From assembly GCF_001618865.1 (NCBI RefSeq), contig NZ_CP015136.1, positions 2,701,001 through 2,765,000 of the forward strand: 64,000 nucleotides of DNA. The letters are read 5' to 3'. The notes under the pieces were generated by a model. The model had not been told where the DNA came from, ran no database searches, and saw nothing but the letters and a program-made list of their open reading frames with translations. The DNA is from Luteitalea pratensis (GTDB lineage Bacteria > Acidobacteriota > Vicinamibacteria > Vicinamibacterales > Vicinamibacteraceae). The position numbers and the translations under genes are program-made. Below are positions 52,536 to 61,351 of this stretch, piece by piece; within the stretch, counting starts at the first letter, position 1; each line of letters starts with the position of its first letter.

Positions 52536-54356
52536 ATGGCCGAAAAAACGCCCCCCTTCTGGAATGGTTGGAAACACCGCGCGGCAGCACTGCGCCATGT
52601 CCCTGCGCTGATGCGCCTCGTCTGGGAGTCCGGCCCGGCCGTGGTCGCCGCCGGCTGGGTGTTCCGCATTACAGCCTCGCTCATTCCGCTCGCGATGCTG
52701 TCGGTCTCGAAATGGATCCTCGACGCGGTCCAGGTGAAGACCGGCGGCGGCAGCCTGCCGCCAGAGTTCTGGTGGCTGGTGGCGCTCGAGGGCGGCCTGG
52801 CAATCCTCGGCGGCGTGCTCGGCCGTACCACCGGCTTTTTCGACGGCCTGCTCGCCGACAGGTTTACGCGGCACGTGAGCGTGCGGGTGATGGAACATGC
52901 CGCGCAGCTCGATCTGACATCGTACGAAAGCCCGGCGTTTCACGATCGGCTCGAGCGCGCGCGTGCGCAGGCGACCGACCGCATCACGATGATCCATGCG
53001 ATCGGCGCGCTGGCGCAGCAGCTGATCATCGTCGTCAGCCTCTCGGTCAGCGTCCTGTTCTTCTCGCCGTGGCTGATGGTGGTCCTGGTGCTCGCCGTCG
53101 TGCCGGCGTTCCTCGGTGAGAGCCACTTCGCATTCCTCGGCTACTCCCTGAACCTCAGCCAGACGCCGATGCGCCGTCAGCTCGACTACCTGCGTGTGCT
53201 CGGCGCGAGCAAGGAGACCGCCAAGGAGTTGAAGCTGTTCGGTCTCGGAAGCTACATCACCGGCCAGTACGCGGAACTGTCCGACGGCCTCTATGCCCAG
53301 AACGTCGCGCTCTCGCGCCGCCGCCTGGCGGTGGGCAGCCTGCTATCGGTCGTGAGCAGCGCGAGTTACTACTCTGCTTACGCGTATGTGATCTACCGCA
53401 CCGTGACCGGCGACCTCTCATGGGGCTCCCTGCAGTTCATCGCGGGCAGCATCGCCGGCGCGAGCGCGAACATCCAGTCGATCTTCGCGACGTTCTCGAA
53501 CATCGCCGACCAGTCGCTGTTCCTCACCGATCTGATCGAGTTCTTCCGCGTGACGCCGACGCTGTCGAAGGTCGCGCATGCGATACCGGCGCCGCGGCCG
53601 ATTCGCGACGGCTTCGTCTTCGAGGACGTCTCGTTCCAGTACCCCGGCAACCCGCGTCCGGTCCTGGAGCACCTCGACTTCCGCATCTCGCGCGGCGAGC
53701 GCGTCGCGCTCGTCGGTGAAAACGGGCAGGGCAAGACGACGCTGGTGAAGTTGATCACGCGTCTGTACGACCCGACCGCGGGCCGCGTCCTGCTCGACGG
53801 TGTCGACCTGCGCGAGTACGACATCGAGGATCTGCACCGCGAGATCGGCGTCATCTTCCAGGACTTCGTCCGGTACGAGATGAGCGCACGCGACAACATC
53901 GCCGTCGGCCGGTTGCACGCCGCTGGCGACGACTGGCGGATTCGCAAGGCGGCTGGCCGCAGCCTGGCCCACGACGTGATCTCGCGGCTGCCGCAGGGGT
54001 ACGACCAGCTGCTCGGCCGCCGCTTCGAAGGCGGCGTCGATCTCTCGGGTGGTGAGTGGCAGAAGATCGCCCTCGCCCGCGCATACCTGCGTGATGCCCA
54101 GTTACTGATCCTCGACGAGCCCACGGCCGCGCTGGACGCGCGCGCCGAACTCGAGGTCTTCCAGCGCTTTGCCGAACTCACCGCCGGCAAAATGGCGCTC
54201 CTCATCTCCCACCGCTTCTCGACCGTCCGCATGGCGGACCGCATCGTCGTGTTGTCGGACGGACACATCAAGGAAGACGGACATCACGACAGCCTCGTGG
54301 CGCATGGCGGTCGGTATGCGCGGATGTTCGAACTGCAGGCCGCGAGTTATCGCTGA
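52536..54356 (+). CDS. ABC exporter, fused permease-ATPase
   Basis: A 606-aa half-transporter: about six transmembrane helices (residues ~25-320) followed by a nucleotide-binding domain with Walker A GENGQGKTT, signature LSGGEWQKIALARA, Walker B LLILDEPTAALD and the switch His in LLISHRFSTVR. Such exporters carry lipids, peptides or glucans. The following gene, 21 nt downstream, is a cyclic-glucan-synthase-like protein, an arrangement analogous to NdvA/ChvA with NdvB/ChvB. Glucan export is therefore the most attractive guess, by context only. Confidence 0.9.
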   Translation: MAEKTPPFWNGWKHRAAALRHVPALMRLVWESGPAVVAAGWVFRITASLIPLAMLSVSKWILDAVQVKTGGGSLPPEFWWLVALEGGLAILGGVLGRTTGFFDGLLADRFTRHVSVRVMEHAAQLDLTSYESPAFHDRLERARAQATDRITMIHAIGALAQQLIIVVSLSVSVLFFSPWLMVVLVLAVVPAFLGESHFAFLGYSLNLSQTPMRRQLDYLRVLGASKETAKELKLFGLGSYITGQYAELSDGLYAQNVALSRRRLAVGSLLSVVSSASYYSAYAYVIYRTVTGDLSWGSLQFIAGSIAGASANIQSIFATFSNIADQSLFLTDLIEFFRVTPTLSKVAHAIPAPRPIRDGFVFEDVSFQYPGNPRPVLEHLDFRISRGERVALVGENGQGKTTLVKLITRLYDPTAGRVLLDGVDLREYDIEDLHREIGVIFQDFVRYEMSARDNIAVGRLHAAGDDWRIRKAAGRSLAHDVISRLPQGYDQLLGRRFEGGVDLSGGEWQKIALARAYLRDAQLLILDEPTAALDARAELEVFQRFAELTAGKMALLISHRFSTVRMADRIVVLSDGHIKEDGHHDSLVAHGGRYARMFELQAASYR

Positions 54357-54377
54357 AAGACAACGGGTGACCACGCC

Positions 54378-57300
54378 ATGAAGATGCATGAGCCTGCCGT
54401 CGACCCACGGGTCACCAGCCGGGTTGCGGCGTGCATCGGCATCGTGCCTGGTGGTGATGCCCGCATCGACCTGCAGGCGTGCCGGCGGGTCGGCCGGGAG
54501 GCGGCGCTGGCGTTGCCCGAGGCACGACGAGGTCACGGCAGGGCGAGCCAGATCCGGCGTCTGACTGCGCGTCTTCGGGTGCACCTGAAGTCCGCCATGG
54601 CGCGGACCTACGCCTCGGCTGACGTGCGCACGTGGCTCACCGAGAACGCGCGCCTGCTCGCCTCGGCCGAAAGCGAGGCCCGCGACTTCCTCTGGAACTC
54701 GCACGACTATCCGTCGGTGTCGTACGCGGGCGCCGAGCGACCGCGCGTGAGTGTGCTCGCTGCCGGTTATCTCGACGATGCGGCGAAGGCCGGCTTCAGC
54801 GAGGAGGGCCTCGCGGCCTTCCTTCGCGGCGCGCAGGACGCACACGACCTGCAGCTCGGCGAACTATGGGCGGTGCGCGGAGCGCTGATGCTCGAACTGC
54901 TGCACCGGGTCGTCGAGGCTGCCGCCGACGTGGACGAAGCGCGGCTGCCGCTCTTGATCGACAGCATCCGCCGTATTGGCGACGCGAACTGGAAGCAGCT
55001 GTTCGCCGCGGTCAGCGTCGTCGATGGCGTACTGGTGGCCGACCCGTCGGGCGCCTACGCGGCCATGGACGACGGCAGCCGGGACGCCTATCGCCACGTG
55101 GTGTCCCACCTGGCGCGTCACGGGTCCGCAAGCGAGCGTGAGGTTGCGGAGGCAGCCGTGTGCCTCGCCGATGCGGTGGCCGACGCCCAGGCGCCGGGCG
55201 TGATCGATGCCGGGACGCGGCGCACCCACGTCGGGTACTACCTGGTGGACGACGGCCTGCCGGCGCTCAAGACTCTCGTCGGCTACCGCGCTCCGTTGCT
55301 TCGGCGCGTCGCCGACGTGGTGACCAGCGCCCCGGCCGGGTTCTACCTGGGAGGCGTCAGCCTCGTGACGCTGGCGATCGTCGTGTCGACGCTCGACCTG
55401 ATCGACGCCCCGGCCACGATCTGGGTGGCCTTCCTGCTCCTGCTGCTGCCGGCGATGCAGGCGGCGGTCGAATTCGTCAACGCGCTCGTGCCCGCCGTGA
55501 CGCGCCCGCGGGGCGTGCCCAAACTCGACTTCTCGAAAGGCATCCCGCCCGACTGCGAGACGATGGTCGCGGTGCCTGCGCTGCTGCTGAACGAGCAGCA
55601 CGTGCACGAGTTGGTGATGGACCTCGAGATTCGGTACCTCGCCAACCGCGACCCGCAGCTCTACTTCGCGCTCCTGAGCGACTCGGTGGACGCCGTCGAC
55701 AGTGCTGGTGCCGCGTGCGAGCCCCTCGTGCCCCTGGCAATCTCCCTGATCGACGGCCTGAATGCGCGGTATGGCACCGCGGGACGGACACCGTTCTACC
55801 TGTTCCATCGGCACCGTGTGTACAACGCGTCGGAGCAGCGGTGGATGGGATGGGAGCGCAAGCGCGGCAAGCTACTGGACCTGAACCGGCTGCTGCGGGG
55901 CGGATACGACAGCTTCCCGGTGAAGGTGGGCAACCTCGACGTGTTGCCGCGCATCCGTTACGTGATCACGCTCGACAGCGACACGCAGCTGCCGCGCGAG
56001 GCCGCGCACCGCCTGATCGGCGCGCTCGCGCATCCGCTGAACCGGGCCGTGATCGATCACGCCAGCCAGCAGGTTGTCGAAGGCTACGGCATCCTGCAGC
56101 CGCGCATCGGCATCAGCACGCAGTCGGCGTCGCGCAGTTGGTTGGCGCGGCTGCTGTCGGGACAGACCGGCATCGATATCTACACGCGGGCGATTTCCGA
56201 CCCGTACCAGGATCTGTTCGGTGAAGGCAGTTACACCGGCAAGGGCATCTACGACGTCGACGCGTTCCATGCCGTGCTCGAACAGCGCTTCCCGGAAAAC
56301 GCGCTCCTCAGTCACGACCTCATCGAAGGCATCGTGGCGCGGGCCGCGCTGGTGTCCGACATCGAGCTGATCGACGACTACCCGACGCACTTCAGCGCCT
56401 ACAGCCGACGCAAGCACCGCTGGATGCGTGGCGACTGGCAGATCCTCCGCTGGCTGATGCCGCGCGTGCCGGACGGCCTCGGCCGCATGGTCGAGAACCA
56501 CTTCAACGCCATCTCGCGCTGGAAGATTCTCGACAACCTGCGCCGCAGCCTCCTCGAGCCCGCGATGGTGTTGCTGTTGCTCGCCGGCTGGTTCGTGCTG
56601 CGTGGTGGTGCGGGACTGTGGACGGCCCTGAGCATCGCGATGCTGCTGCTGCCCGTGTACGCCGGACTGGCTGTCTCGCTGCTGCGCGCGCCGTGGGGAC
56701 GCACCGGATTCCTGCGATGGTGCGCAAGCACCCTGCGTTCGTTCGCCCGCCAGCATCTGATGGTCATGCTGACGCTGACCTTCCTGCTGTACGACGCCCT
56801 GCTCGCGCTCGATGCCATCGTGCGGTCGCTGTCGCGCGTGTTCGTGACCAGGAAGCGACTGCTCGAATGGGAAACCGCGGCGGAGACACGCAACGCCAGC
56901 GGGCCGAAGCGAGCAGCCGACGCCTACCTCGACTGGTCGCCGGCGATCGTCCTGACCCTGCTGGCCGCCCTGGTCGCCATTCGTCCGTCATCGGTGCCGG
57001 CCGCCTCGCCGGTGCTGGCGCTCTGGTTCTGCGCCCGCCCGCTCGCCGCCTGGCTCAGTCGCGCGCCCGGCAACGGCCGCGTCGCCGTGTCGGCAGACGA
57101 CGAGGCGTGGCTGCGCACGCAGGCGTGGCGCATGTGGCGCTACTTTCGCGAGTTCAGCACCGCGGGACGCAACTGGCTCATCCCGGATCACGTGCGCGAG
57201 GATGGCGTCGCGGCCGAACGGCTCTCGCCGACCAATCTCGGCTTCCTGCTGAACGCCCGCGTCGCGGCGGTACACCTGGGCCAGCTCACGGTCGAGGAGT

Positions 57301-58652
57301 TCGCGCGCGAGACCCGGTTGACCCTCGACGGCATGCGCAAGCTGCCCCTGATCCGCGGCCACGTGCCCAACTGGACCGACGTCGAGACCTGCCGCGTGCT
57401 GGACCCGATGTTCGTCTCCACTGTCGACAGCGGCAACCTCGTGGCGAGCCTGTGGACACTGAAGCAGGCGGCGACGACGTTCGCACGGGAGGCGCCGCCA
57501 GCGGATCGGCTCTGGGGCGGCATTCGTGATCTGGCCCGGCTCCTTGCCAGCACGAGCCATCCGGGCGCACACGCGCTCGCGGAACGCGTGTTGCGCGTGG
57601 ACGGAGCGTGGGCGTCGGCGTTGCCGCAGCTCGAAGAGTTGGCGCGCCATTTCGCAGCGGACGTGACGGCTCTCGAAGTCAGTGCGAATTCGGGCGACGA
57701 CGTGTCCTGGTGGGCGGTGGAGCTCGTCGAGCGCCTGGCGCAGGCACGTGCGTGGATGTCGGCGGGGCTCACGCCGGCGACACGCGCGGACCTCGAGGCC
57801 ATCGCCGAGCAGGTGGATCAGTACGTCGGCGCGATGGACTTCGCCTTCCTGTACAACCTGCGCAAGAAGACGCTCTCGGTCGGCTACGACGCGGCGATCG
57901 CCGCCCTCGCCAGCTCTACGTATGACCTGCTGGCGTCTGAGGCACGGATTGCGGCCTTCGTGGCCATCGCGAAAGGCGATGTTCCGCAGGACAGCTGGTT
58001 CCACCTTGGACGCACGCACGTCGCATCGCGGCGTACCCGGGTGCTCGCCTCGTGGACGGGCACGATGTTCGAGTACCTCATGCCAGCGATCTGGATGCGT
58101 CACTACCCGCGCACACTCATGCAGGACAGCATGAAGGCGATCGTGCGGCTGCAGCAGGCGTTCACGCGCTCACGCAACCTGCCCTGGGGCGTGTCCGAAT
58201 CCGGATTCGTCGGGCCAGGCGGCCACGAGTACGGCTATGCCGCGTTCGGCCTGCCGGACGTCGCGCTCAATCCGCGCAACGGCCGGGCGCTCGTCATCTC
58301 GCCGTACTCGTCGTTCCTGGCGCTGCTGATCGACGTTCGCGGCAGCCTGCGCAACCTGCGCCGCATCGAGCGCCTCGGCTGGGCCGGCGTGTACGGGCTG
58401 TACGAGGCGGTGGACGTCAGCTACGGGGAGCCGTTACCGGTGCGCGCCTGGATGGCGCACCACCAGGGCATGAGCCTGCTGGCGGTCTGCAACGTCCTCT
58501 GCGACAACGTCCTGCAGCAGCATTTCCACGCAGAGCCACAGGTGCTGGCCACGGAGCTGCTGCTCCACGAGCGTGTACCGACGCTCGCCATCGCCGATCT
58601 CGAGGAGTGGCTGGTCCCACCGCGACCGATGGGTGAGGAGACCGCGGTCTAG
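54378..58652 (+). CDS. Cyclic beta-1,2-glucan-synthase-like protein (GT84 + glycoamylase domain), lacking the GH94 phosphorylase half
   Basis: A 1424-aa membrane protein. The N-terminal cytosolic region (~1-310) is followed by two helices (~320-375). A GT2/GT84-like synthase domain has YVITLDSDTQLPRE near residue 530 and RKHRWMRGDWQ near 680 (the QxxRW-type site), then several helices (~720-890). A C-terminal glycoamylase-like domain (~910-1410) has GVSESGFVGPGG, VISPYSSFLALL and MAHHQGMSLLA. NdvB/ChvB proteins are about 2800 aa with a C-terminal GH94 domain controlling ring size; that half is absent here and no GH94 gene follows. Product length or cyclisation may thus differ. Confidence 0.88.
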   Translation: MKMHEPAVDPRVTSRVAACIGIVPGGDARIDLQACRRVGREAALALPEARRGHGRASQIRRLTARLRVHLKSAMARTYASADVRTWLTENARLLASAESEARDFLWNSHDYPSVSYAGAERPRVSVLAAGYLDDAAKAGFSEEGLAAFLRGAQDAHDLQLGELWAVRGALMLELLHRVVEAAADVDEARLPLLIDSIRRIGDANWKQLFAAVSVVDGVLVADPSGAYAAMDDGSRDAYRHVVSHLARHGSASEREVAEAAVCLADAVADAQAPGVIDAGTRRTHVGYYLVDDGLPALKTLVGYRAPLLRRVADVVTSAPAGFYLGGVSLVTLAIVVSTLDLIDAPATIWVAFLLLLLPAMQAAVEFVNALVPAVTRPRGVPKLDFSKGIPPDCETMVAVPALLLNEQHVHELVMDLEIRYLANRDPQLYFALLSDSVDAVDSAGAACEPLVPLAISLIDGLNARYGTAGRTPFYLFHRHRVYNASEQRWMGWERKRGKLLDLNRLLRGGYDSFPVKVGNLDVLPRIRYVITLDSDTQLPREAAHRLIGALAHPLNRAVIDHASQQVVEGYGILQPRIGISTQSASRSWLARLLSGQTGIDIYTRAISDPYQDLFGEGSYTGKGIYDVDAFHAVLEQRFPENALLSHDLIEGIVARAALVSDIELIDDYPTHFSAYSRRKHRWMRGDWQILRWLMPRVPDGLGRMVENHFNAISRWKILDNLRRSLLEPAMVLLLLAGWFVLRGGAGLWTALSIAMLLLPVYAGLAVSLLRAPWGRTGFLRWCASTLRSFARQHLMVMLTLTFLLYDALLALDAIVRSLSRVFVTRKRLLEWETAAETRNASGPKRAADAYLDWSPAIVLTLLAALVAIRPSSVPAASPVLALWFCARPLAAWLSRAPGNGRVAVSADDEAWLRTQAWRMWRYFREFSTAGRNWLIPDHVREDGVAAERLSPTNLGFLLNARVAAVHLGQLTVEEFARETRLTLDGMRKLPLIRGHVPNWTDVETCRVLDPMFVSTVDSGNLVASLWTLKQAATTFAREAPPADRLWGGIRDLARLLASTSHPGAHALAERVLRVDGAWASALPQLEELARHFAADVTALEVSANSGDDVSWWAVELVERLAQARAWMSAGLTPATRADLEAIAEQVDQYVGAMDFAFLYNLRKKTLSVGYDAAIAALASSTYDLLASEARIAAFVAIAKGDVPQDSWFHLGRTHVASRRTRVLASWTGTMFEYLMPAIWMRHYPRTLMQDSMKAIVRLQQAFTRSRNLPWGVSESGFVGPGGHEYGYAAFGLPDVALNPRNGRALVISPYSSFLALLIDVRGSLRNLRRIERLGWAGVYGLYEAVDVSYGEPLPVRAWMAHHQGMSLLAVCNVLCDNVLQQHFHAEPQVLATELLLHERVPTLAIADLEEWLVPPRPMGEETAV

Positions 58653-58807
58653 CGGCCCCGCGCAGCGTCGTCTGCAAGGCCTTCGATGACGATCGTGGTC
58701 CCGTCGTCGGAGAAGCGCCCCAGCATCAACCCGCAACATTCCTCGGCGGGATCGGATTCGGCGTGGCGGGCGATCGCAGAACCATGCGCGTCCGGCGGGA
58801 CGATCAC
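58649..58807 (-). pseudogene. JAMM/Mov34 (MPN) isopeptidase remnant
   Basis: A 52-codon frame starting at GTG 58807, overlapping the cysteine synthase stop (GTGA). It encodes IARHAESDPAEECCGLMLG, the unmistakable N-terminal motif of prokaryotic JAMM proteases, including the catalytic Glu region before CCG. Intact members are ~130-150 aa and need a downstream HxH...D metal site. Here a TAG at 58649-58651 ends the frame exactly where the convergent glucan-synthase gene ends. JAMM genes often sit next to cysteine synthase (CysM-CysO-Mec type), so this was probably a functional neighbour. Confidence 0.6.
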
Positions 58808-59745
58808 CGTACGTCTCCAGTCCAGAATTGCTCACTCAGGTAACGGCTGCCCGTGTCGCAGAGGATGGTCACGACGACGGATCCAGGCGGCAGCGTGCGT
58901 GCGAGGCGCACAGCCGCGTAGACGTTGGCCCCGGCGCTGACTCCGACCAGCAACCCCTCCTCGCGGGCGAGGCGTCGCGCCATGTCCTGCGCCTCATGAC
59001 TGCCGACGACCACCTCTTCATCGGCCACCGAGGCGTCGTAGATCCCGGGCACGACCGCGCTCGCCATGTGTTTCATGCCCTCCAGGCCGTGCAGCGGCAT
59101 GTCTGGCTGCATCGAGATGCACCGGATGCGCGCGTCGTACTCCTTGAGGCGGCGTGCCGTGCCGATGAACGTCCCCGAGGTGCCGAGCCCGGCGATGAAG
59201 TGTGTGACGCGCCCGCCGGTCTGCTCCCAGATCTCGACGCCGGTGTGATCGAAGTGGGCCCGCCAGTTGGCGGGGTTGTTGTACTGGTCGGGATAGAAAT
59301 AGCGATCCGGAGACTGTGCCACCAGCCGCCGCGCTTCCTTCTGCGCACCATCGGTGCCAGACAGTGGGTCGGTGTCGATGACCTCGCAGCCGTGGATCCG
59401 CAGGATGCGCTTGCGCTCGGGGCTCGCGTTGGACGGCAGGCAGATGGTGACCGGATAGCCGAGGGCCGCGCCGATCATCGCGTAGGCAATCCCCGTGTTG
59501 CCGCTGGTGGCGTCGAGGATCATCTTGCCAGGCGCCATGGCTCCGGAACGGAGCCCCTCGAGCGTCATCCCCAGGGCTGCACGATCCTTCACGGATCCGC
59601 TGGGGTTGAGGTGCTCGGCCTTGGCATGGACCTCGACGCCATCGGGCACGCCGTCGCCCATGCCTCCGACACGCGTCAGGCGGAGGAGCGGCGTGTTTCC
59701 GATGTGGTCCAGGATGCTGCCACCCTGCGTAGGCCCAGTCGTCAT
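58804..59745 (-). CDS. PLP-dependent cysteine synthase (CysK/CysM/CBS family)
   Basis: A 313-aa fold-type II PLP enzyme. The Schiff-base Lys is Lys53 in LNPSGSVKDRAA, the substrate loop is ATSGNTG, the phosphate loop is GLGTSGTFIGTARRLKEY, and VGVSAGAN and LCDTGSRYLSEQFW finish the family pattern. It makes cysteine from O-acetyl- or O-phosphoserine and sulfide (or a thiocarboxylated carrier). Association with a JAMM remnant suggests the CysM/CysO-type thiocarboxylate route, though no CysO-like gene is visible in the window. Confidence 0.9.
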   Translation of the reverse strand: MTTGPTQGGSILDHIGNTPLLRLTRVGGMGDGVPDGVEVHAKAEHLNPSGSVKDRAALGMTLEGLRSGAMAPGKMILDATSGNTGIAYAMIGAALGYPVTICLPSNASPERKRILRIHGCEVIDTDPLSGTDGAQKEARRLVAQSPDRYFYPDQYNNPANWRAHFDHTGVEIWEQTGGRVTHFIAGLGTSGTFIGTARRLKEYDARIRCISMQPDMPLHGLEGMKHMASAVVPGIYDASVADEEVVVGSHEAQDMARRLAREEGLLVGVSAGANVYAAVRLARTLPPGSVVVTILCDTGSRYLSEQFWTGDVR

Positions 59746-59976
59746 CGGCGGCGTGCGATGCCTGCGCGTCCATCGTCGTGAGCGGTCGCGCTGCTACGGA
59801 AAGCGACCAGCGTTGCTCGGCTTCGGTGTGTCATCGGCGGCGGTTGTGTCCGGCTGACGGACGTGCAGGTCACGCACACGGCAGCGCTCGCGAAGCACTT
59901 TACTGTATGGCGAGCAGGAGCGGCGTGCGGGCCCTGAACTCGGTGGGACGTTGGCTCACGCTAGACTGCAACCACG
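59746..59976. other. Divergent intergenic region
   Basis: No gene, hairpin or dispersed repeat recognised. It holds the promoters of the cysteine synthase (minus) and tandem RidA (plus) genes. Confidence 0.3.
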
Positions 59977-61257
59977 ATGGACATGTCTGCCGGATTCGGA
60001 CCGCCCCACGCCAGGCTCGTGTCGGCCGGCCTCGTCCTGGCCGTCTGCAGCGGCGGCATCCCGGCATCGGCGCAAGGGGAGACCCGCATGACGTCCCCGG
60101 CATCGCACCAGGCATCCACCAGGGCGGGGGGTGTCCGCCTGCGCGCCATCGAGGCAGATCCCCGCAGCGGCCGTGCCGCCGCAGTGGTGGTCGAGGAGGG
60201 CGCGCTCGTGCATTCGGCCCTCCTGTACCCGCTGGATGCGCAGTCCCGTCTGCAGGGCGCCGGCGATGCCTACGCGCAAGCCACCTACGTGCTCGGCAGC
60301 CTCGACACGGCAGTTCGGGCTGCCGGCACCGGGCTCGATCGGCTCGCCCGATTGCACGTGTACGTGGCGGACGCCTCGGTCACGGCAGCAGTCGACCGGC
60401 TGCTCGCCGAGCGCTTCAATGGCGCCGCGGCGCCCGCCGTGACGATCGTCGAATCGCGAATGCCGCACGCCGGTGTGCTCGTGGCGATGGATGCCGTCGC
60501 GGCGACGGCCCGCACCACCGTCGGGGCGTCGGAGCGGATCTCGGTCGCCGGGCTGCGGCCGACGGTGGGTGCCGGGGCGCACGTCGCAGTGCAGCCCGAG
60601 GGCCCCTTCGTCATTGTCTCGGGCCGCGCCGCACCCGGCGAGTTCGAGCCCGCCGTTCGCGCGACGATGGAGCAGCTGCGCGCCGACCTGCAGGGTGTCG
60701 GCCTCGGACTCGATCACGTCGTCCAGGTGAAGGCGTTCCTCGGCAACATGGCGCGAGCCGAACAACTGCAGCAGCTCGTCGCCGGCGCGTTCCAGGGAAC
60801 AGCCCCGCCGCAGGTGGTCACCGAATGGCGCGACGCGTCGCTGCCCGTCGAGATCGAAGTCGTGGCCGCTGCGCCGGGCGCCGTGGGCGCCGGTGAGCGT
60901 GTGTCCTTCGTGGAACCCATCCTGTCGCGGTACAGCCGCGTCGCTCGCGTCTTTGCGGGCCGGCCCATTTTCGTGTCCGGCCTGACCGGCGCCTCGGCCG
61001 ACCCGGCCGCGCAGGTCCGCGAGGTGTTCGACGAGCTGCGCCGGCTCCTCACGGCCGCCGGCAGCGACGTGCGCCACCTTGTGAAAGCCACGTATTACGT
61101 ATCGGACAAGGCAGCCGACCAGGAAATCAACACGATCCGCCCGTCGGTCTACGAGGCGGCGCGTCCGCCGGCTGCCTCCAAGATCTCGGTGCAGGGCACG
61201 GGACGACCGGGGAAGGGCACGGTCATCGACATGATTGCCGTGACGACAGGGCGATGA
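59977..61257 (+). CDS. Exported protein with tandem RidA/YjgF-like domains
   Basis: A 426-aa protein with a signal peptide (LVSAGLVLAVCSGGIPASAQ). Two to three RidA-like (YjgF/YER057c/UK114) units follow: one around residues 70-175 (QATYVLGSLDTAVRAAGTGL, LHVYVADASV), one around 200-300 (EPAVRATMEQLRADLQGVGL, VVQVKAFLG) and one around 310-420 (VREVFDELRRLLTAAGSDVR, HLVKATYYVSD). RidA proteins hydrolyse reactive enamines/imines in the cytosol, so an exported multi-domain form is unusual and the function is open. Precedes a secreted cytochrome-containing dehydrogenase gene, probably co-transcribed. Confidence 0.82.
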   Translation: MDMSAGFGPPHARLVSAGLVLAVCSGGIPASAQGETRMTSPASHQASTRAGGVRLRAIEADPRSGRAAAVVVEEGALVHSALLYPLDAQSRLQGAGDAYAQATYVLGSLDTAVRAAGTGLDRLARLHVYVADASVTAAVDRLLAERFNGAAAPAVTIVESRMPHAGVLVAMDAVAATARTTVGASERISVAGLRPTVGAGAHVAVQPEGPFVIVSGRAAPGEFEPAVRATMEQLRADLQGVGLGLDHVVQVKAFLGNMARAEQLQQLVAGAFQGTAPPQVVTEWRDASLPVEIEVVAAAPGAVGAGERVSFVEPILSRYSRVARVFAGRPIFVSGLTGASADPAAQVREVFDELRRLLTAAGSDVRHLVKATYYVSDKAADQEINTIRPSVYEAARPPAASKISVQGTGRPGKGTVIDMIAVTTGR

Positions 61258-61288
61258 ACGGCGCAACACGGCCGCGAAGAGGGCCAGG

Positions 61289-61351
61289 TAGGGCCGGCTC
61301 TCCGAGCCCGGCCGTCTCGTCGCCGATGCGTCGAGCAAGCTCGACGCCTAC
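61289..61351. repeat. Intergenic hairpin and dispersed GTCGAG palindrome
   Basis: GGGCCGGCTC and GAGCCCGGCC (about 61291-61313) form a bulged hairpin. It is followed by GCGTCGAGCAAGCTCGACGC plus CTAC at 61328-61351, the exact reverse complement of the element at 22025-22048. Both look intergenic in nature although the frame of the next gene is open through them. Confidence 0.75.
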
